The notes below the pieces were generated by a model, which made no database searches, was not told the DNA's origin, and worked only from the letters and a program-made list of their open reading frames with translations. DNA of 64,000 nt. Source: Thermococcus onnurineus NA1. GTDB lineage: Archaea > Methanobacteriota_B > Thermococci > Thermococcales > Thermococcaceae. A program made the translations under genes and the position numbers. Within the stretch, counting starts at the first letter, position 1, and each line of letters opens with the position of its first letter. Below, one piece after another: positions 1 through 7,880 of the stretch. The DNA lies in assembly GCF_000018365.1 (NCBI RefSeq), contig NC_011529.1, positions 310,001 to 374,000 on the forward strand, written 5' to 3'.

Positions 1-130
1 CTTCGCCCTTGAGGATATGGCTGCTAGGTACTTCAACTACGAGACCCAGATCTGGATCAAGGACTTCCGCGTCAAGGCCCTCTTCGAGAACAAGTTCAAC
101 GAGTACTGGGAGAAGGCCAAGAAGGCCTGA
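1..130 (+). CDS. C-terminal fragment of an unidentified protein
   Basis: An open frame enters from the left edge at base 2 and ends with TGA at 128-130, giving the last 42 residues of a protein. The tail is rich in aromatic and charged residues and ends in EKAKKA. Codon use looks like that of the neighbouring genes. I do not recognise the family from this fragment. The next gene is on the opposite strand, so the two are convergent across a short T-rich gap (131-205) in which I see nothing except T-runs that could act as terminators. Confidence 0.6.
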   Translation, partial: FALEDMAARYFNYETQIWIKDFRVKALFENKFNEYWEKAKKA

Positions 131-205
131 TATCTTTTCTCTTTTCTCTACGTTTTCCTGATCAACCCAGTGTCAATTTTCTGCGTCAGAAGAGAAAAGA
201 AGGGC

Positions 206-418
206 TCAGACGTACTTGAACTCTTCCTCTTTTTCGTCCTTCTCTTTAATCTTCCAGAAGAGTTTTCCGTTTTTCTGGTAACTCTCGACCTTACCTTGCT
301 CGAGGAAGCGGAGCAGATATCGTCTCACTTCCATTTTTGGGAGCTTGGTGATCTCTGCTATCTCCTCGATGGTTTTAGGCCCGTCCTCAAGAGCCTTCAT
401 AACCCTGACGTTCTTCAT
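206..418 (-). CDS. Small winged-helix DNA-binding protein
   Basis: This is a 70-residue protein. Residues 1-50 look like a compact helix-turn-helix with a wing: a helix containing ALEDGPKTIEEIAE, a recognition helix around LPKMEVRRYLLRFL, and a hairpin ending at KLFWKIK. A charged tail follows. Its ATG overlaps the stop of the upstream p27-like gene as ATGA, after a GGGGGAGGAG ribosome site, so it is the last gene of a three-gene reverse-strand operon with the arginase-like and zinc proteins. It may be a small transcription regulator. The target is unknown, and the fold is inferred from residue pattern only. Confidence 0.7.
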   Translation of the reverse strand: MKNVRVMKALEDGPKTIEEIAEITKLPKMEVRRYLLRFLEQGKVESYQKNGKLFWKIKEKDEKEEEFKYV

Positions 419-744
419 TCTCCTCCCCCCAGTTTCCGGTATCTCTCTAACAGTTCGATTATCTTCTCCATAACTCTTAAGTGTTTTTCAAGTTCGATAA
501 GATCTTCGGGCATGGAATTTGCCAGCTCGTTAAGTTTCTCCATGAGCCTCTCCTCGATGCCTTCCATCTCAGCCTTCCTCTGCTTTGCCCTGTGTTCGCA
601 TATCGGGCAGAAAACCCTTCCATCCTTTTCAAAGAGCGGAGAGCCACACTTGGAGCAGTGTCTGTCGAGCATCTTTGCCCCGGAAAGCATCAGTGGCATA
701 AGAACGGTTCTCATTTCTTCCTCAGTGGGCCCTTTCAATACCAT
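415..744 (-). CDS. SSSCA1/p27 (UPF0148)-family zinc protein
   Basis: This 109-residue protein has a central zinc ribbon: CSKCG near residue 31 and CPIC about 14 residues later, separated by a PLFEKDGRVF hairpin. A long charged helix that could form a coiled coil follows. This is the pattern of the archaeal homologues of the human Sjogren syndrome/scleroderma autoantigen 1 (p27), a family of unknown biochemical role. The ATG at 744 is preceded by GGGGTGAT. The gene lies 4 nt after the arginase-like gene and overlaps the winged-helix gene by 4 nt, so the three are probably translated from one mRNA. Confidence 0.75.
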   Translation of the reverse strand: MVLKGPTEEEMRTVLMPLMLSGAKMLDRHCSKCGSPLFEKDGRVFCPICEHRAKQRKAEMEGIEERLMEKLNELANSMPEDLIELEKHLRVMEKIIELLERYRKLGGGE

Positions 745-748
745 CCAA

Positions 749-1474
749 TCACCCCATTAGCAGCTGGAAGACCTCAATGAAGGCTTTTTTTCCGAGGCGA
801 GAACGCCTTATTCTGTCAGACACCTCGGCTATGTCGAAAGCAACTATCTTGAATCTCCTCTTTATTTCCTCAAGGATTTCCAAGAGTTCCTCGAGGCTCA
901 GTTCCCCGTGTTGGAAGCGGGCTATCTTGTACTCCGGCTTCAGGACGTCCATGTCAATGGTCAGGTAAATCTCATCGCCGAGATATTTCTTAGTCTCAGC
1001 CAGTATCTCGTCGAGTGAGTTAGTCTGTAGGTTTTTGTATGCCCTCCACTTCCCGCGGACCTTCCTGCTCCTTAGCAAAGCCGGGAAGATTTTAACCCTC
1101 CTCGTCCAGAGCTGGGTTCTCTCCGTTGTCGGAATCATCAAAACCGGGGCAAGAACAACGGCCCGGTTAAGGATGTGCTCCTCGAGGGCATAAGCGAGCC
1201 ACGAGCCGTGGTCAAGGTAGTCGTGCATCAGATCGGTATGAGCGTCGAGACTTATCAGAGAGCCCGGCTTGAGCTTCTCCACAATGCCATATGTGGCAAG
1301 ATGATCCCCTATTATGTAAGCCTTGTCTTGAGGTATCCTTTCAGCCAGAAGTTCGACTCTGCTCGATTCGACTATCATGTAATCCTCTATGAGCTTGTTC
1401 CTTCTAAGAAGTTGCAGAACGTAGAGAACACCGTCGCGGTTAGGCTTCTCGCCGAAGGGGATGAACGTTACCAT
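749..1474 (-). CDS. Arginase/agmatinase-superfamily protein
   Basis: This 241-residue protein has the ureohydrolase metal motifs in order: GDHLAT (56-61, in place of GGDHS), SLDAHTDL (75-82) and DMDV (174-177), which would bind a binuclear Mn centre. It is shorter than typical arginases and agmatinases (about 290-310), and the C-terminal substrate-specificity region is reduced. The substrate therefore cannot be assigned; hydrolysis of a guanidino compound or a related C-N bond is plausible. The ATG at 1474 follows a GGGGGTGG ribosome site. It is the first gene of a reverse-strand operon, divergent from HPS-PHI across about 140 bp. Confidence 0.75.
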   Translation of the reverse strand: MVTFIPFGEKPNRDGVLYVLQLLRRNKLIEDYMIVESSRVELLAERIPQDKAYIIGDHLATYGIVEKLKPGSLISLDAHTDLMHDYLDHGSWLAYALEEHILNRAVVLAPVLMIPTTERTQLWTRRVKIFPALLRSRKVRGKWRAYKNLQTNSLDEILAETKKYLGDEIYLTIDMDVLKPEYKIARFQHGELSLEELLEILEEIKRRFKIVAFDIAEVSDRIRRSRLGKKAFIEVFQLLMG

Positions 1475-1551
1475 GATTCCACCCCCCGAGAGTTGGCCTC
1501 CTCCCTTTTAAACCTTGGTAAGGTCTTTCGACAAAATCATGTTAAATTTTG

Positions 1552-1569
1552 ACGCCAAACTTTAAAAAG
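1552..1569 (+). promoter_or_regulatory. Archaeal promoter (BRE/TATA) of the HPS-PHI operon
   Basis: A purine-rich BRE-like stretch (1552-1560) abuts the TATA box TTTAAAAAG (1561-1569). Transcription would begin near 1590, leaving a short leader with the ribosome site GGAGGCGAGG (1601-1610) ahead of the ATG at 1613. It is placed as expected for the long operon 1613-5859. I found no TATCAC-N5-GTGATA motif of the glycolytic regulator TGR here. Confidence 0.65.
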
Positions 1570-1612
1570 TAGACCTCTAAGATTAAAACGAAAACTCCTT
1601 GGAGGCGAGGAG

Positions 1613-2833
1613 ATGATACTCCAGGTTGCCCTTGACCTGACTGACATTGAGCAGGCAATTTCTATCGCTGAGAAGGCCGCTAAAGGTGGCGCTCACTGGC
1701 TTGAGGTTGGAACTCCCCTCATTAAGAAGGAAGGCATGCGCGCCGTCGAGCTTCTCAAGAGGCGCTTTCCGGACAGGAAGATCGTCGCGGACCTAAAGAC
1801 CATGGACACCGGTGCCCTGGAAGTCGAGATGGCAGCCAGGCACGGTGCTGATGTTGTTTCTATTCTTGGCGTAGCCGACGACAAGACCATCAAGGACGCT
1901 GTCGACGTCGCCAGGAGATATGGAATCCGGATCATGGTGGATTTAATCGGCGTTAAGGACAAGGTCAAGCGCGCCAAGGAACTTGAGAAGATGGGCGTTC
2001 ACTACATCCTTGTCCACACGGGCATAGACGAGCAGGTCCAGGGCAAGAGCCCAATGGAGGATCTTGAGAAAGTCGTCAAGGCCGTCAGCGTTCCTGTGGC
2101 TGTTGCCGGCGGCTTGAACCTCGAGACCATCCCGAAGGTCATAGAGCTCGGTGCGACGATAATCATAGTTGGCGGAGCCATAACCAAGGCGAAGGACCCT
2201 GAGGACGTCACTAGGAAGATAATCGATCTCTTCTGGGGCGAGTACATGATGACCATCAGGAAGGCCATGACTGATATCCTGGAGCACATCAACCAAGTTG
2301 CTGAGAGCATAAAGCTCGAGCAGGTCAGGGGCTTCGTCGATGCCATGATCGGAGCCAACAAGATATTCATCTATGGCGCCGGAAGGAGCGGTTTGGTCGG
2401 AAAGGCCTTCGCAATGAGGCTCATGCACCTCGACTTCAACGTCTATGTCGTCGGTGAGACGATAACTCCTGCCTTCGAGCCGGGAGACCTGCTCATAGCC
2501 ATCAGCGGTTCCGGCGAGACCAAGAGCATCGTTGACGCTGCTGAGATAGCCAAGAGACAGGGCGGAAAGGTTGTAGCAATAACTTCCTATGCCAACTCAA
2601 CCCTTGGAAAACTCTCCGATGTTGTCGTTGAGATACCCGGAAGAACAAAAGCTGACATACCGACGGACTATATTGCCAGGCAGATGCTTACCAAGTACAA
2701 GTGGATAGCGCCGATGGGCACCCTCTTTGAGGACTCTACCATGATATTCCTCGACGGCATAATAGCTCTCCTAATGGCCACCTTCCAGAAGACCGAAAAG
2801 GATATGAAGAAGAAGCATGCGACCCTTGAGTAA
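1613..2833 (+). CDS. Bifunctional 3-hexulose-6-phosphate synthase/6-phospho-3-hexuloisomerase
   Basis: This 406-residue fusion runs the ribulose monophosphate pathway. In Thermococcales, which lack the classical pentose phosphate route, it works in reverse, turning fructose-6-phosphate into ribulose-5-phosphate plus formaldehyde and so supplying pentoses for nucleotides. Residues 1 to about 210 are a TIM barrel of the OMP-decarboxylase group with D60-x-K62-x-x-D65. From about 220 onward is a SIS isomerase domain with GAGRSGLVGKAF and the phosphosugar-binding ISGSGETKS. The length matches the known Thermococcus fusion. It heads an operon continuing at 2843. Confidence 0.95.
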   Translation: MILQVALDLTDIEQAISIAEKAAKGGAHWLEVGTPLIKKEGMRAVELLKRRFPDRKIVADLKTMDTGALEVEMAARHGADVVSILGVADDKTIKDAVDVARRYGIRIMVDLIGVKDKVKRAKELEKMGVHYILVHTGIDEQVQGKSPMEDLEKVVKAVSVPVAVAGGLNLETIPKVIELGATIIIVGGAITKAKDPEDVTRKIIDLFWGEYMMTIRKAMTDILEHINQVAESIKLEQVRGFVDAMIGANKIFIYGAGRSGLVGKAFAMRLMHLDFNVYVVGETITPAFEPGDLLIAISGSGETKSIVDAAEIAKRQGGKVVAITSYANSTLGKLSDVVVEIPGRTKADIPTDYIARQMLTKYKWIAPMGTLFEDSTMIFLDGIIALLMATFQKTEKDMKKKHATLE

Positions 2834-2842
2834 GGGGTCGCC

Positions 2843-3598
2843 ATGCCGTCTTTTACCCATCTTTTTGTAGGAATAGGGAGCACGGGAGCGAGGATAGTCA
2901 ACAGTATACGCGCAGATGGAATCGTAAAGGTAACTGTCAATCCAGCCTATTACCTCCTTCCTCGCTCCGATAAGTACGAGGAGCGCCTCAGGAACTTCTT
3001 CTCCAGCCTTCCGGAGAGCACTTTCCTGTGGCTAGTTTTCGATGACAAGGAGGTAAACCACGAACTTCGAGAAATAATCGTCAGCAGCGCTCCGAGAGAC
3101 ACCATAAAACTTGCTTATGTGCTGACTCCCAAAAAGGAGCTGGTGACTGAGAAAAAGCCGGACTGGGCCAATGATTTCGAGACGGTCTTTTACGACTCCC
3201 TCTGGGACTTTCTTACCGACGGCAATATTTCGTTATCACTGGCCTTTCAGGGAGCCTCCAAAAACATAGCGGAGATGTTCTCTAGGCTCTACTACTACCT
3301 TGAGACTCAGATGCTGGTCAACATAGACTATGCCGATTTATTCAACATGATACGTGGGGGAAACGTTGGGATCCTGCGCCTCCTTGACCGAGTAGACTTC
3401 AACTGGCACTGGGGCATCTGGGACCGGGGCCTAATTGGAATTCTTGTTGGAAGGGAGTTCCCGCTCAAGGACGCTCACGGGATACTCGGTCGCTTTCAAG
3501 ATATACTTAAGGAGAAAGACATAATATGGGGAGTCATTATGGAGGATGATCTGACGAGAGATGTTGAGATACTGGCATTGCTCGTTAAGAGGTGGTAG
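2843..3598 (+). CDS. Divergent FtsZ/tubulin-superfamily-like protein (putative)
   Basis: This 251-residue protein starts 10 nt after HPS-PHI. I see three segments resembling FtsZ in the right order: a T1-like loop GIGSTGARIVN (10-20); a T7-like catalytic-loop pattern NIDYAD (160-165) followed by LFNMIRGGNVGIL, comparable to the FtsZ NxDFAD-V-x-x-V-M region; and a C-terminal strand region IIWGVIMEDDL-VEILALLV (227-248), comparable to the FtsZ IIxGxxxDxxL-x-V-T-V-I segment. The T4 glycine-rich motif GGGTGTG is absent; the expected place (about 62-80) reads LWLVFDDKEVNHELREI. The protein may therefore bind nucleotide weakly or not at all. The assignment is inference by pattern; another Rossmann-like fold is the alternative. 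Confidence 0.55.
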   Translation: MPSFTHLFVGIGSTGARIVNSIRADGIVKVTVNPAYYLLPRSDKYEERLRNFFSSLPESTFLWLVFDDKEVNHELREIIVSSAPRDTIKLAYVLTPKKELVTEKKPDWANDFETVFYDSLWDFLTDGNISLSLAFQGASKNIAEMFSRLYYYLETQMLVNIDYADLFNMIRGGNVGILRLLDRVDFNWHWGIWDRGLIGILVGREFPLKDAHGILGRFQDILKEKDIIWGVIMEDDLTRDVEILALLVKRW

Positions 3599-3599
3599 A

Positions 3600-4244
3600 A
3601 TGAAGGCTGTTCTCTTCGATATCGATGGAACGATACTAACTGAGGAGCCTCTGATAATGCTCTTCCTTCCGCAGGTCTACGATAAGCTCTCTAGAAAGCT
3701 TGGAATCAGCAAGGACGAGGCAAGGGAGAGATTCCTCTCAGAGATACTCGGCAGGAGGGACAGTTACGACTGGCACGATTGGAACTTCTTTTTCAAACTG
3801 TTTGACCTCGATTTGAAATATGAGGAGCTTCTCGAGAGGTATCCCCACAAACTTCAGGTTTATCCGGACACTATTCCTACCCTGGAATGGCTGAGGGATA
3901 CCGGCTATAAGCTTGGTATTGTGACGAGCGGACCGAAATATCAGAGGCTCAAGCTTAAGCTCACCGGTCTTCTGGATTACTTCGACGTCGTCATTACACG
4001 GGACGACGTCAACGCCATAAAACCCGAGCCTAAAATCTTCCTCTACACCATTGAAAGGCTCGGAGTCGAGCCCGGTGAAGCTGTTATGGTCGGCGACTCC
4101 CTCAGCCAAGACGTTTATGGCGCCAAGAGCGTCGGTATGACCGCCGTGTGGATAAACCGTAATGGTGATAGGGGCTACAACATGGCTGATTACGAGATTA
4201 GAACCCTTTACGAGCTTAGAAAGATTTTGGGTGGTGAAAGATGA
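3600..4244 (+). CDS. HAD-superfamily phosphatase
   Basis: This 214-residue protein carries HAD motif I DIDGTI near residue 7, motif II TSG (after LGIVTSG), the conserved Lys in INAIKPEPKIF, and motif IV VGDSLSQDVYGAK. An alpha-helical C1 cap lies between motifs I and II. It resembles the PH1655-type archaeal HADs sometimes named glyceraldehyde-3-phosphate phosphatase, but the substrate cannot be read from sequence. An upstream in-frame ATG at 3561 lies inside the preceding gene. The start at 3600, after AAGAGGTGG, gives the usual MKAVLFDIDGT opening. It lies 1 nt after the tubulin-like gene and overlaps the next small gene by 4 nt. Confidence 0.85.
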   Translation: MKAVLFDIDGTILTEEPLIMLFLPQVYDKLSRKLGISKDEARERFLSEILGRRDSYDWHDWNFFFKLFDLDLKYEELLERYPHKLQVYPDTIPTLEWLRDTGYKLGIVTSGPKYQRLKLKLTGLLDYFDVVITRDDVNAIKPEPKIFLYTIERLGVEPGEAVMVGDSLSQDVYGAKSVGMTAVWINRNGDRGYNMADYEIRTLYELRKILGGER

Positions 4245-4420
4245 AGGAAATATTCAATGCTAAGGGCCTTTTTGTTAAGTATATCGAAAAGAAGGTGAAG
4301 CTCGAGAACGGCGACGAGCTGACCCACAGGAGCGAGGAACCGACGGAGCTCTGGTGGAAGCTGAAGGAAGCTGTGAAGGGCAAGAAGGTTAGAATCATTG
4401 TCTATGAGATCGAGGAATGA
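4241..4420 (+). CDS. 59-residue protein of unknown function
   Basis: A short gene missed by a 60-residue cutoff. Its ATG overlaps the HAD stop as ATGA, with GGGTGGTGAAAG upstream as ribosome site, and its TGA (4418-4420) is 3 nt before the next ATG. The protein is highly charged (about one third Lys or Glu) with a WW pair (PTELWWKLKEA) and a beta-rich end KKVRIIVYEIEE. The exact packing between two coding genes and normal codon use argue that it is real. The function is unknown; a small beta-sheet protein or a partner of its operon neighbours is possible. Confidence 0.75.
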   Translation: MKEIFNAKGLFVKYIEKKVKLENGDELTHRSEEPTELWWKLKEAVKGKKVRIIVYEIEE

Positions 4421-4423
4421 GCT

Positions 4424-5230
4424 ATGATAGCGCATCTAATAAACACCGATATCGGGAACAGAGGAGTGCTGAAGGTTTACCTCGACTACAGGAGGAAGAA
4501 CTTTAATTTTTTACATAATTCTACAAAGATGTTCTTAGACAATCTCGAGCGGGTTCTCATAGTTACGGGCTTTCCCATTCCACCAATGATGGTGGCCGAA
4601 ACTGACGGGCCACCGGGAGCACTGGCCATTTATCGCGCCGTTGAGATGCTTGGAGGAAAGGCTGAAATCCTGACGTATTCAGAGGTCGAAAAGGCTCTCG
4701 AACCCTTCGGCGTTTCCCTTGCCAGGACTCCTGAGCCAGAGGATTACTCCCTGATAATCAGCGTCGAGACCCCGGGTAGGGCTGCCGACGGTAGATACTA
4801 CTCCATGAGTGCCCTGGAGATAAAGAGAGATCCCCTGGATGGCATCTTTCTCAAAGCGAGAGCCCTTGGAATTCCCACGATAGGGGTAGGCGACGGAGGC
4901 AACGAGATTGGCATGGGAAAAATCCGGGAGCTGGTTGTGGGTCACGTTCCACACGGAGAGAAGATAGCGAGTGTTGTCGAGACGGACGAGCTCATAGTTT
5001 CCGCCGTCTCCAATTGGGGGGCCTACGGCTTGGTTGCTCAAGCATCGATTGAAGTTGGAAGAAATCTCCTCGAGGGGTGGGACGAGAGAAGAGTTATTGA
5101 GGCCATCTCCAGCGCTGGGTTAATAGACGGCGTCTCAAAGACCTTGGCTCCGAGCGTGGACGGGATACGTTTAATGGTTCACGAAGGAATCGTTGAGCTT
5201 TTAAAGGCAGTAGTCGATGAAGCCATTTAG
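4424..5230 (+). CDS. DUF4392 (D-glutamate cyclase-like) protein
   Basis: This 268-residue protein matches the DUF4392/glutamate-cyclase domain. It has VTGFPIPP near residue 50, the ETDGPPGALAIYRA segment, IISVETPGRAADGRYYSMSA, and the glycine-rich VGDGGNEIGMGK near residue 150. Mammalian members convert D-glutamate to 5-oxoproline; an equivalent archaeal activity is inferred, not shown. It begins 3 nt after the 59-residue gene and ends 8 nt before the HD gene. The run of HAD, cyclase-like and HD enzymes gives the operon the look of metabolite housekeeping. Confidence 0.8.
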   Translation: MIAHLINTDIGNRGVLKVYLDYRRKNFNFLHNSTKMFLDNLERVLIVTGFPIPPMMVAETDGPPGALAIYRAVEMLGGKAEILTYSEVEKALEPFGVSLARTPEPEDYSLIISVETPGRAADGRYYSMSALEIKRDPLDGIFLKARALGIPTIGVGDGGNEIGMGKIRELVVGHVPHGEKIASVVETDELIVSAVSNWGAYGLVAQASIEVGRNLLEGWDERRVIEAISSAGLIDGVSKTLAPSVDGIRLMVHEGIVELLKAVVDEAI

Positions 5231-5238
5231 GTGGTTGA

Positions 5239-5859
5239 ATGGAGCTGGACGCGTTCATAACTGATAAGAAAACTCTCAAATTGATAGAACGTGCCAGAGA
5301 ATTTGCTATGAGCTTCTTTGAACGCGAGGGGACCCACGGCTTCAGCCATGTGGAGCGCGTTTTCAACCTATGTATGCACATAGGCAGAGAAGAGGGTGCG
5401 GATCTGGAAATCCTAGCTTTAGCGGCGCTTCTCCACGATGTTGCCAGACCTCTTGAGAGCGTCGGAAAGGTGGAAGACCACGCCGCTGAAGGGGCGCGGA
5501 TAGCCAGGCAGTACCTGAGAAGCTTAGGCTATCCAGAAGAGAAAGTCGAGGCCGTTGCTCACGCGATAGAGGCTCACCGCTTCTCGCGCGGTCCGGAGCC
5601 GGCCACTCTTGAGGCGAAGATACTCAGCGACGCCGACAAGCTCGATGCGATAGGGGCGATAGGCATTGCGAGGGTCTTCATGTACTCAGGCGAGCACGGC
5701 AGGGACATAGAGGCTTCTCTAAGACACTTTGAGGAGAAGATACTTAAGCTCAAAGACCTCATGTACACGGAAACCGCTAAAAAGATGGCCGAAGAACGCC
5801 ACCGCTTTACAGAGGAGTTCATAGAGCGTATAAGGCGCGAGATAGGGGGAGAAATCTGA
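5239..5859 (+). CDS. HD-domain metal-dependent phosphohydrolase
   Basis: This 206-residue protein has the HD signature: H37 (GFSHVERV), H66-D67 (ALLHDVAR) and a distal Asp in KILSDADKLDAIGAIG, which together coordinate a divalent metal. The family (YedJ/uncharacterised archaeal HD) hydrolyses phosphate esters or nucleotides; the substrate here is unknown. The start codon follows GTGGTTGA, 8 nt after the upstream stop. It is the last gene of the HPS-PHI operon: a promoter-like gap follows. Confidence 0.85.
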   Translation: MELDAFITDKKTLKLIERAREFAMSFFEREGTHGFSHVERVFNLCMHIGREEGADLEILALAALLHDVARPLESVGKVEDHAAEGARIARQYLRSLGYPEEKVEAVAHAIEAHRFSRGPEPATLEAKILSDADKLDAIGAIGIARVFMYSGEHGRDIEASLRHFEEKILKLKDLMYTETAKKMAEERHRFTEEFIERIRREIGGEI

Positions 5860-5890
5860 ACTCCCCTTTGGCCTTTTCTTCCATAATAAG

Positions 5891-5900
5891 GTTTTTAAAG
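5891..5900 (+). promoter_or_regulatory. Probable TATA box for the KH protein/aspS unit
   Basis: GTTTTTAAAG sits about 60-70 nt before the start at 5962, giving a leader of about 40 nt. A second TTTAA-type box (near 5924-5930) is a possible alternative. A strong GGGAGGTGAGG precedes the ATG. Confidence 0.45.
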
Positions 5901-5961
5901 GACTTCCAGAATTAAGGGTTAGCCCTTTAAGGTCATTCTTCAGGCTGAGGGAGGTGAGGAG

Positions 5962-6474
5962 ATGAAGGCGCCAATCTGTGAGGTGTGTTTAAAGACCGAC
6001 GACATTCTGTGCCCGGCTGATGAGAAAAAGCTTCAAGAAGGGATTATCTCCGAGCTGGATGTTAAAGTCGCGAGACTCCTATACAAGCTCATTGGCGACG
6101 CTGACGTTGAATTCAAGAAGGCCGTTGAAGCTGGCGACCTCGTAATAATCATGGTTGGCGAGGGCGACGTTCCTATAACCATCGGAAAGGGTGGCAAGAA
6201 CATAAAGGCCCTTATGAGGGAGCTCGGTAAGAGGATAAGGGTCATTGAGAGCGTTGAAGTGAAAGGCACTGACGACGTTAAGAAGCTCGCCACTGACCTG
6301 CTCTACCCTGCCGGAGTCTTTGGCGTGAACATCGTTTACAAGCCGGGCGGAGGAACCTACTACAAGGTTCTCGTTCTCAGCAGGGATAGGAAGAAGCTCC
6401 CGGAGAAGGCGGAGGTTCTGGAGAGCATACTCTCCCAGATAGTCGGCCAGGAAGTTAAAATAAACTTCATTTGA
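5962..6474 (+). CDS. NusA-like KH-domain RNA-binding protein
   Basis: This 170-residue protein has an N-terminal zinc-like cluster (C6, C9, C17 within ICEVC and ILCP). A KH fold follows with the GxxG loop in TIGKGGKNIKALMRELG, and a second KH-like half ends in IVGQEVKINFI. Archaeal NusA-type proteins bind nascent RNA; this version carries an extra N-terminal cysteine region. Its stop is 29 nt before the AspRS start, so the two are probably co-transcribed. It is annotated variously as a transcription elongation factor or KH protein; the role remains inferred. Confidence 0.8.
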   Translation: MKAPICEVCLKTDDILCPADEKKLQEGIISELDVKVARLLYKLIGDADVEFKKAVEAGDLVIIMVGEGDVPITIGKGGKNIKALMRELGKRIRVIESVEVKGTDDVKKLATDLLYPAGVFGVNIVYKPGGGTYYKVLVLSRDRKKLPEKAEVLESILSQIVGQEVKINFI

Positions 6475-6503
6475 CTTCTTTTTTCTTAATGGAGGTTGTA
6501 GAG

Positions 6504-7820
6504 ATGTACCGGACGCACTACTCGAGTCAGATTACGGAAGACCTAAACGGCCAGCGCGTCAAGGTTGCTGGCTGGGTCTGGGAAGTTAAGGACCTCGGAG
6601 GAATAAAGTTCCTCTGGATAAGGGACAGGGAAGGCATAGTTCAGATAACCGCACCGAAGAAGAAGGTTGACCCGGAAATATTCAAACTCATCCCGAAGCT
6701 CAACTCAGAAGACGTCATAGCCGTCGAGGGAATAGTCAACTTCACACCCAAGGCAAAGCTCGGCTTTGAAATCCTCCCCGAGAAGCTCGAAGTTCTCAGC
6801 AGGGCCCAAACACCCCTTCCCCTTGATCCGACGGGAAAAGTCAAGGCCGAGCTTGACACGAGGCTCGACAACCGCTTCATGGACGTCAGAAAGCCCGAGG
6901 TAACGGCGATATTCAAAATCCGTTCCAGCGTTTTCAAAGCGGTTCACGACTTCTTCCACGGCGAGGGTTTCATAGAGGTTCACACGCCAAAGATAATCGC
7001 CACCGCAACCGAAGGTGGAACCGAGCTCTTCCCTATGAAGTACTTCGAGAAGGACGCCTTCCTTGCCCAGAGTCCGCAGCTATACAAGCAGATAATGATG
7101 GCGAGCGGCCTCGACCGTGTTTATGAAGTCGCCCCCATATTCAGGGCAGAGGAGCACAACACCACCAGGCATCTCAACGAGGCATGGAGCATAGATGCGG
7201 AGATGGCCTTCATAGAAAACGAGGAGGAAGTAATGGAGCTCCTTGAGAGGCTCATTGCTTACACCATCAATCACGTCCGCGAGCACAACGAAAAGGAGCT
7301 TGAAACGCTGAACTTCGAGCTTGAGGAGCCGAAACTGCCGTTCCCAAGGCTGGCCTATGACAAAGCACTTGAGATCCTCGCCGACCTTGGCAAGGAGATC
7401 CCCTGGGGCGAGGACATAGACACAGAGGGCGAGAGACTTCTTGGAAAGTACATGATGGAGAACGAGAACGCACCACTCTACTTCCTCTACCGCTATCCGA
7501 GCGAGGCCAAACCCTTCTACATCATGAAGTACGACGACAAGCCGGAGATATGCCGCGCCTTTGACCTTGAATACAGGGGAGTAGAGATAACCTCAGGCGG
7601 CCAGAGGGAGCACCGCGTTGATGTCCTCGTCGAGCAGATTAAGGAGAAGGGCCTCAACCCGGAGAGCTTCGAGTTCTATCTCAAGGCTTTCCGCTACGGC
7701 ATGCCTCCTCATGGTGGCTTCGGTCTCGGGGCGGAGAGACTCCTCAAACAGATGCTCAACCTCAACAACATCAGGGAAGTCGTACTCTTCCCGAGGGACA
7801 GGAGAAGACTCACACCGTAA
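6504..7820 (+). CDS. aspS: Aspartyl-tRNA synthetase
   Basis: This 438-residue class IIb synthetase charges tRNA-Asp. It has an N-terminal OB-fold anticodon-binding domain (about 1-105, including [21 protein letters not shown]), then the catalytic core with the flipping loop (ATEGGTELF), motif 2 ([14 protein letters not shown]) and motif 3 (GFGLGAERL). Length and sequence are those of the Thermococcus enzyme. The longer frame from 6471 adds 11 unlikely residues; the ATG at 6504 has GGAGGT at 6491-6496 and gives the conserved MYRTHYSS opening. Confidence 0.97.
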   Translation: MYRTHYSSQITEDLNGQRVKVAGWVWEVKDLGGIKFLWIRDREGIVQITAPKKKVDPEIFKLIPKLNSEDVIAVEGIVNFTPKAKLGFEILPEKLEVLSRAQTPLPLDPTGKVKAELDTRLDNRFMDVRKPEVTAIFKIRSSVFKAVHDFFHGEGFIEVHTPKIIATATEGGTELFPMKYFEKDAFLAQSPQLYKQIMMASGLDRVYEVAPIFRAEEHNTTRHLNEAWSIDAEMAFIENEEEVMELLERLIAYTINHVREHNEKELETLNFELEEPKLPFPRLAYDKALEILADLGKEIPWGEDIDTEGERLLGKYMMENENAPLYFLYRYPSEAKPFYIMKYDDKPEICRAFDLEYRGVEITSGGQREHRVDVLVEQIKEKGLNPESFEFYLKAFRYGMPPHGGFGLGAERLLKQMLNLNNIREVVLFPRDRRRLTP

Positions 7821-7823
7821 TGC

Positions 7824-7830
7824 CTTTATA
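7824..7830 (+). promoter_or_regulatory. TATA box of the surface-protein gene
   Basis: CTTTATA lies immediately after the aspS stop and about 54 nt before the ATG at 7881. The ribosome site is GGAGG (7868-7872). Confidence 0.5.
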
Positions 7831-7880
7831 CCACCTTTTCCTTTTGGTGATTAGTTGACTACTCTTTGGAGGCTGGAGAT

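Noticed and set aside
170..760. 196-residue forward frame and a 99-residue frame at 481-780
   Set aside because: They run antisense to the p27-like and winged-helix genes, have Ser/Phe/Leu-rich shadow composition and lack ribosome sites.
1552..1612. TGR regulator site (TATCAC-N5-GTGATA) near HPS-PHI
   Set aside because: The motif is absent here, and none was noticed elsewhere in the window.
2843..3598. Calling this gene a true FtsZ
   Set aside because: The GGGTGTG T4 motif is missing and the protein is about 100 residues short, so only a divergent superfamily relation is proposed.
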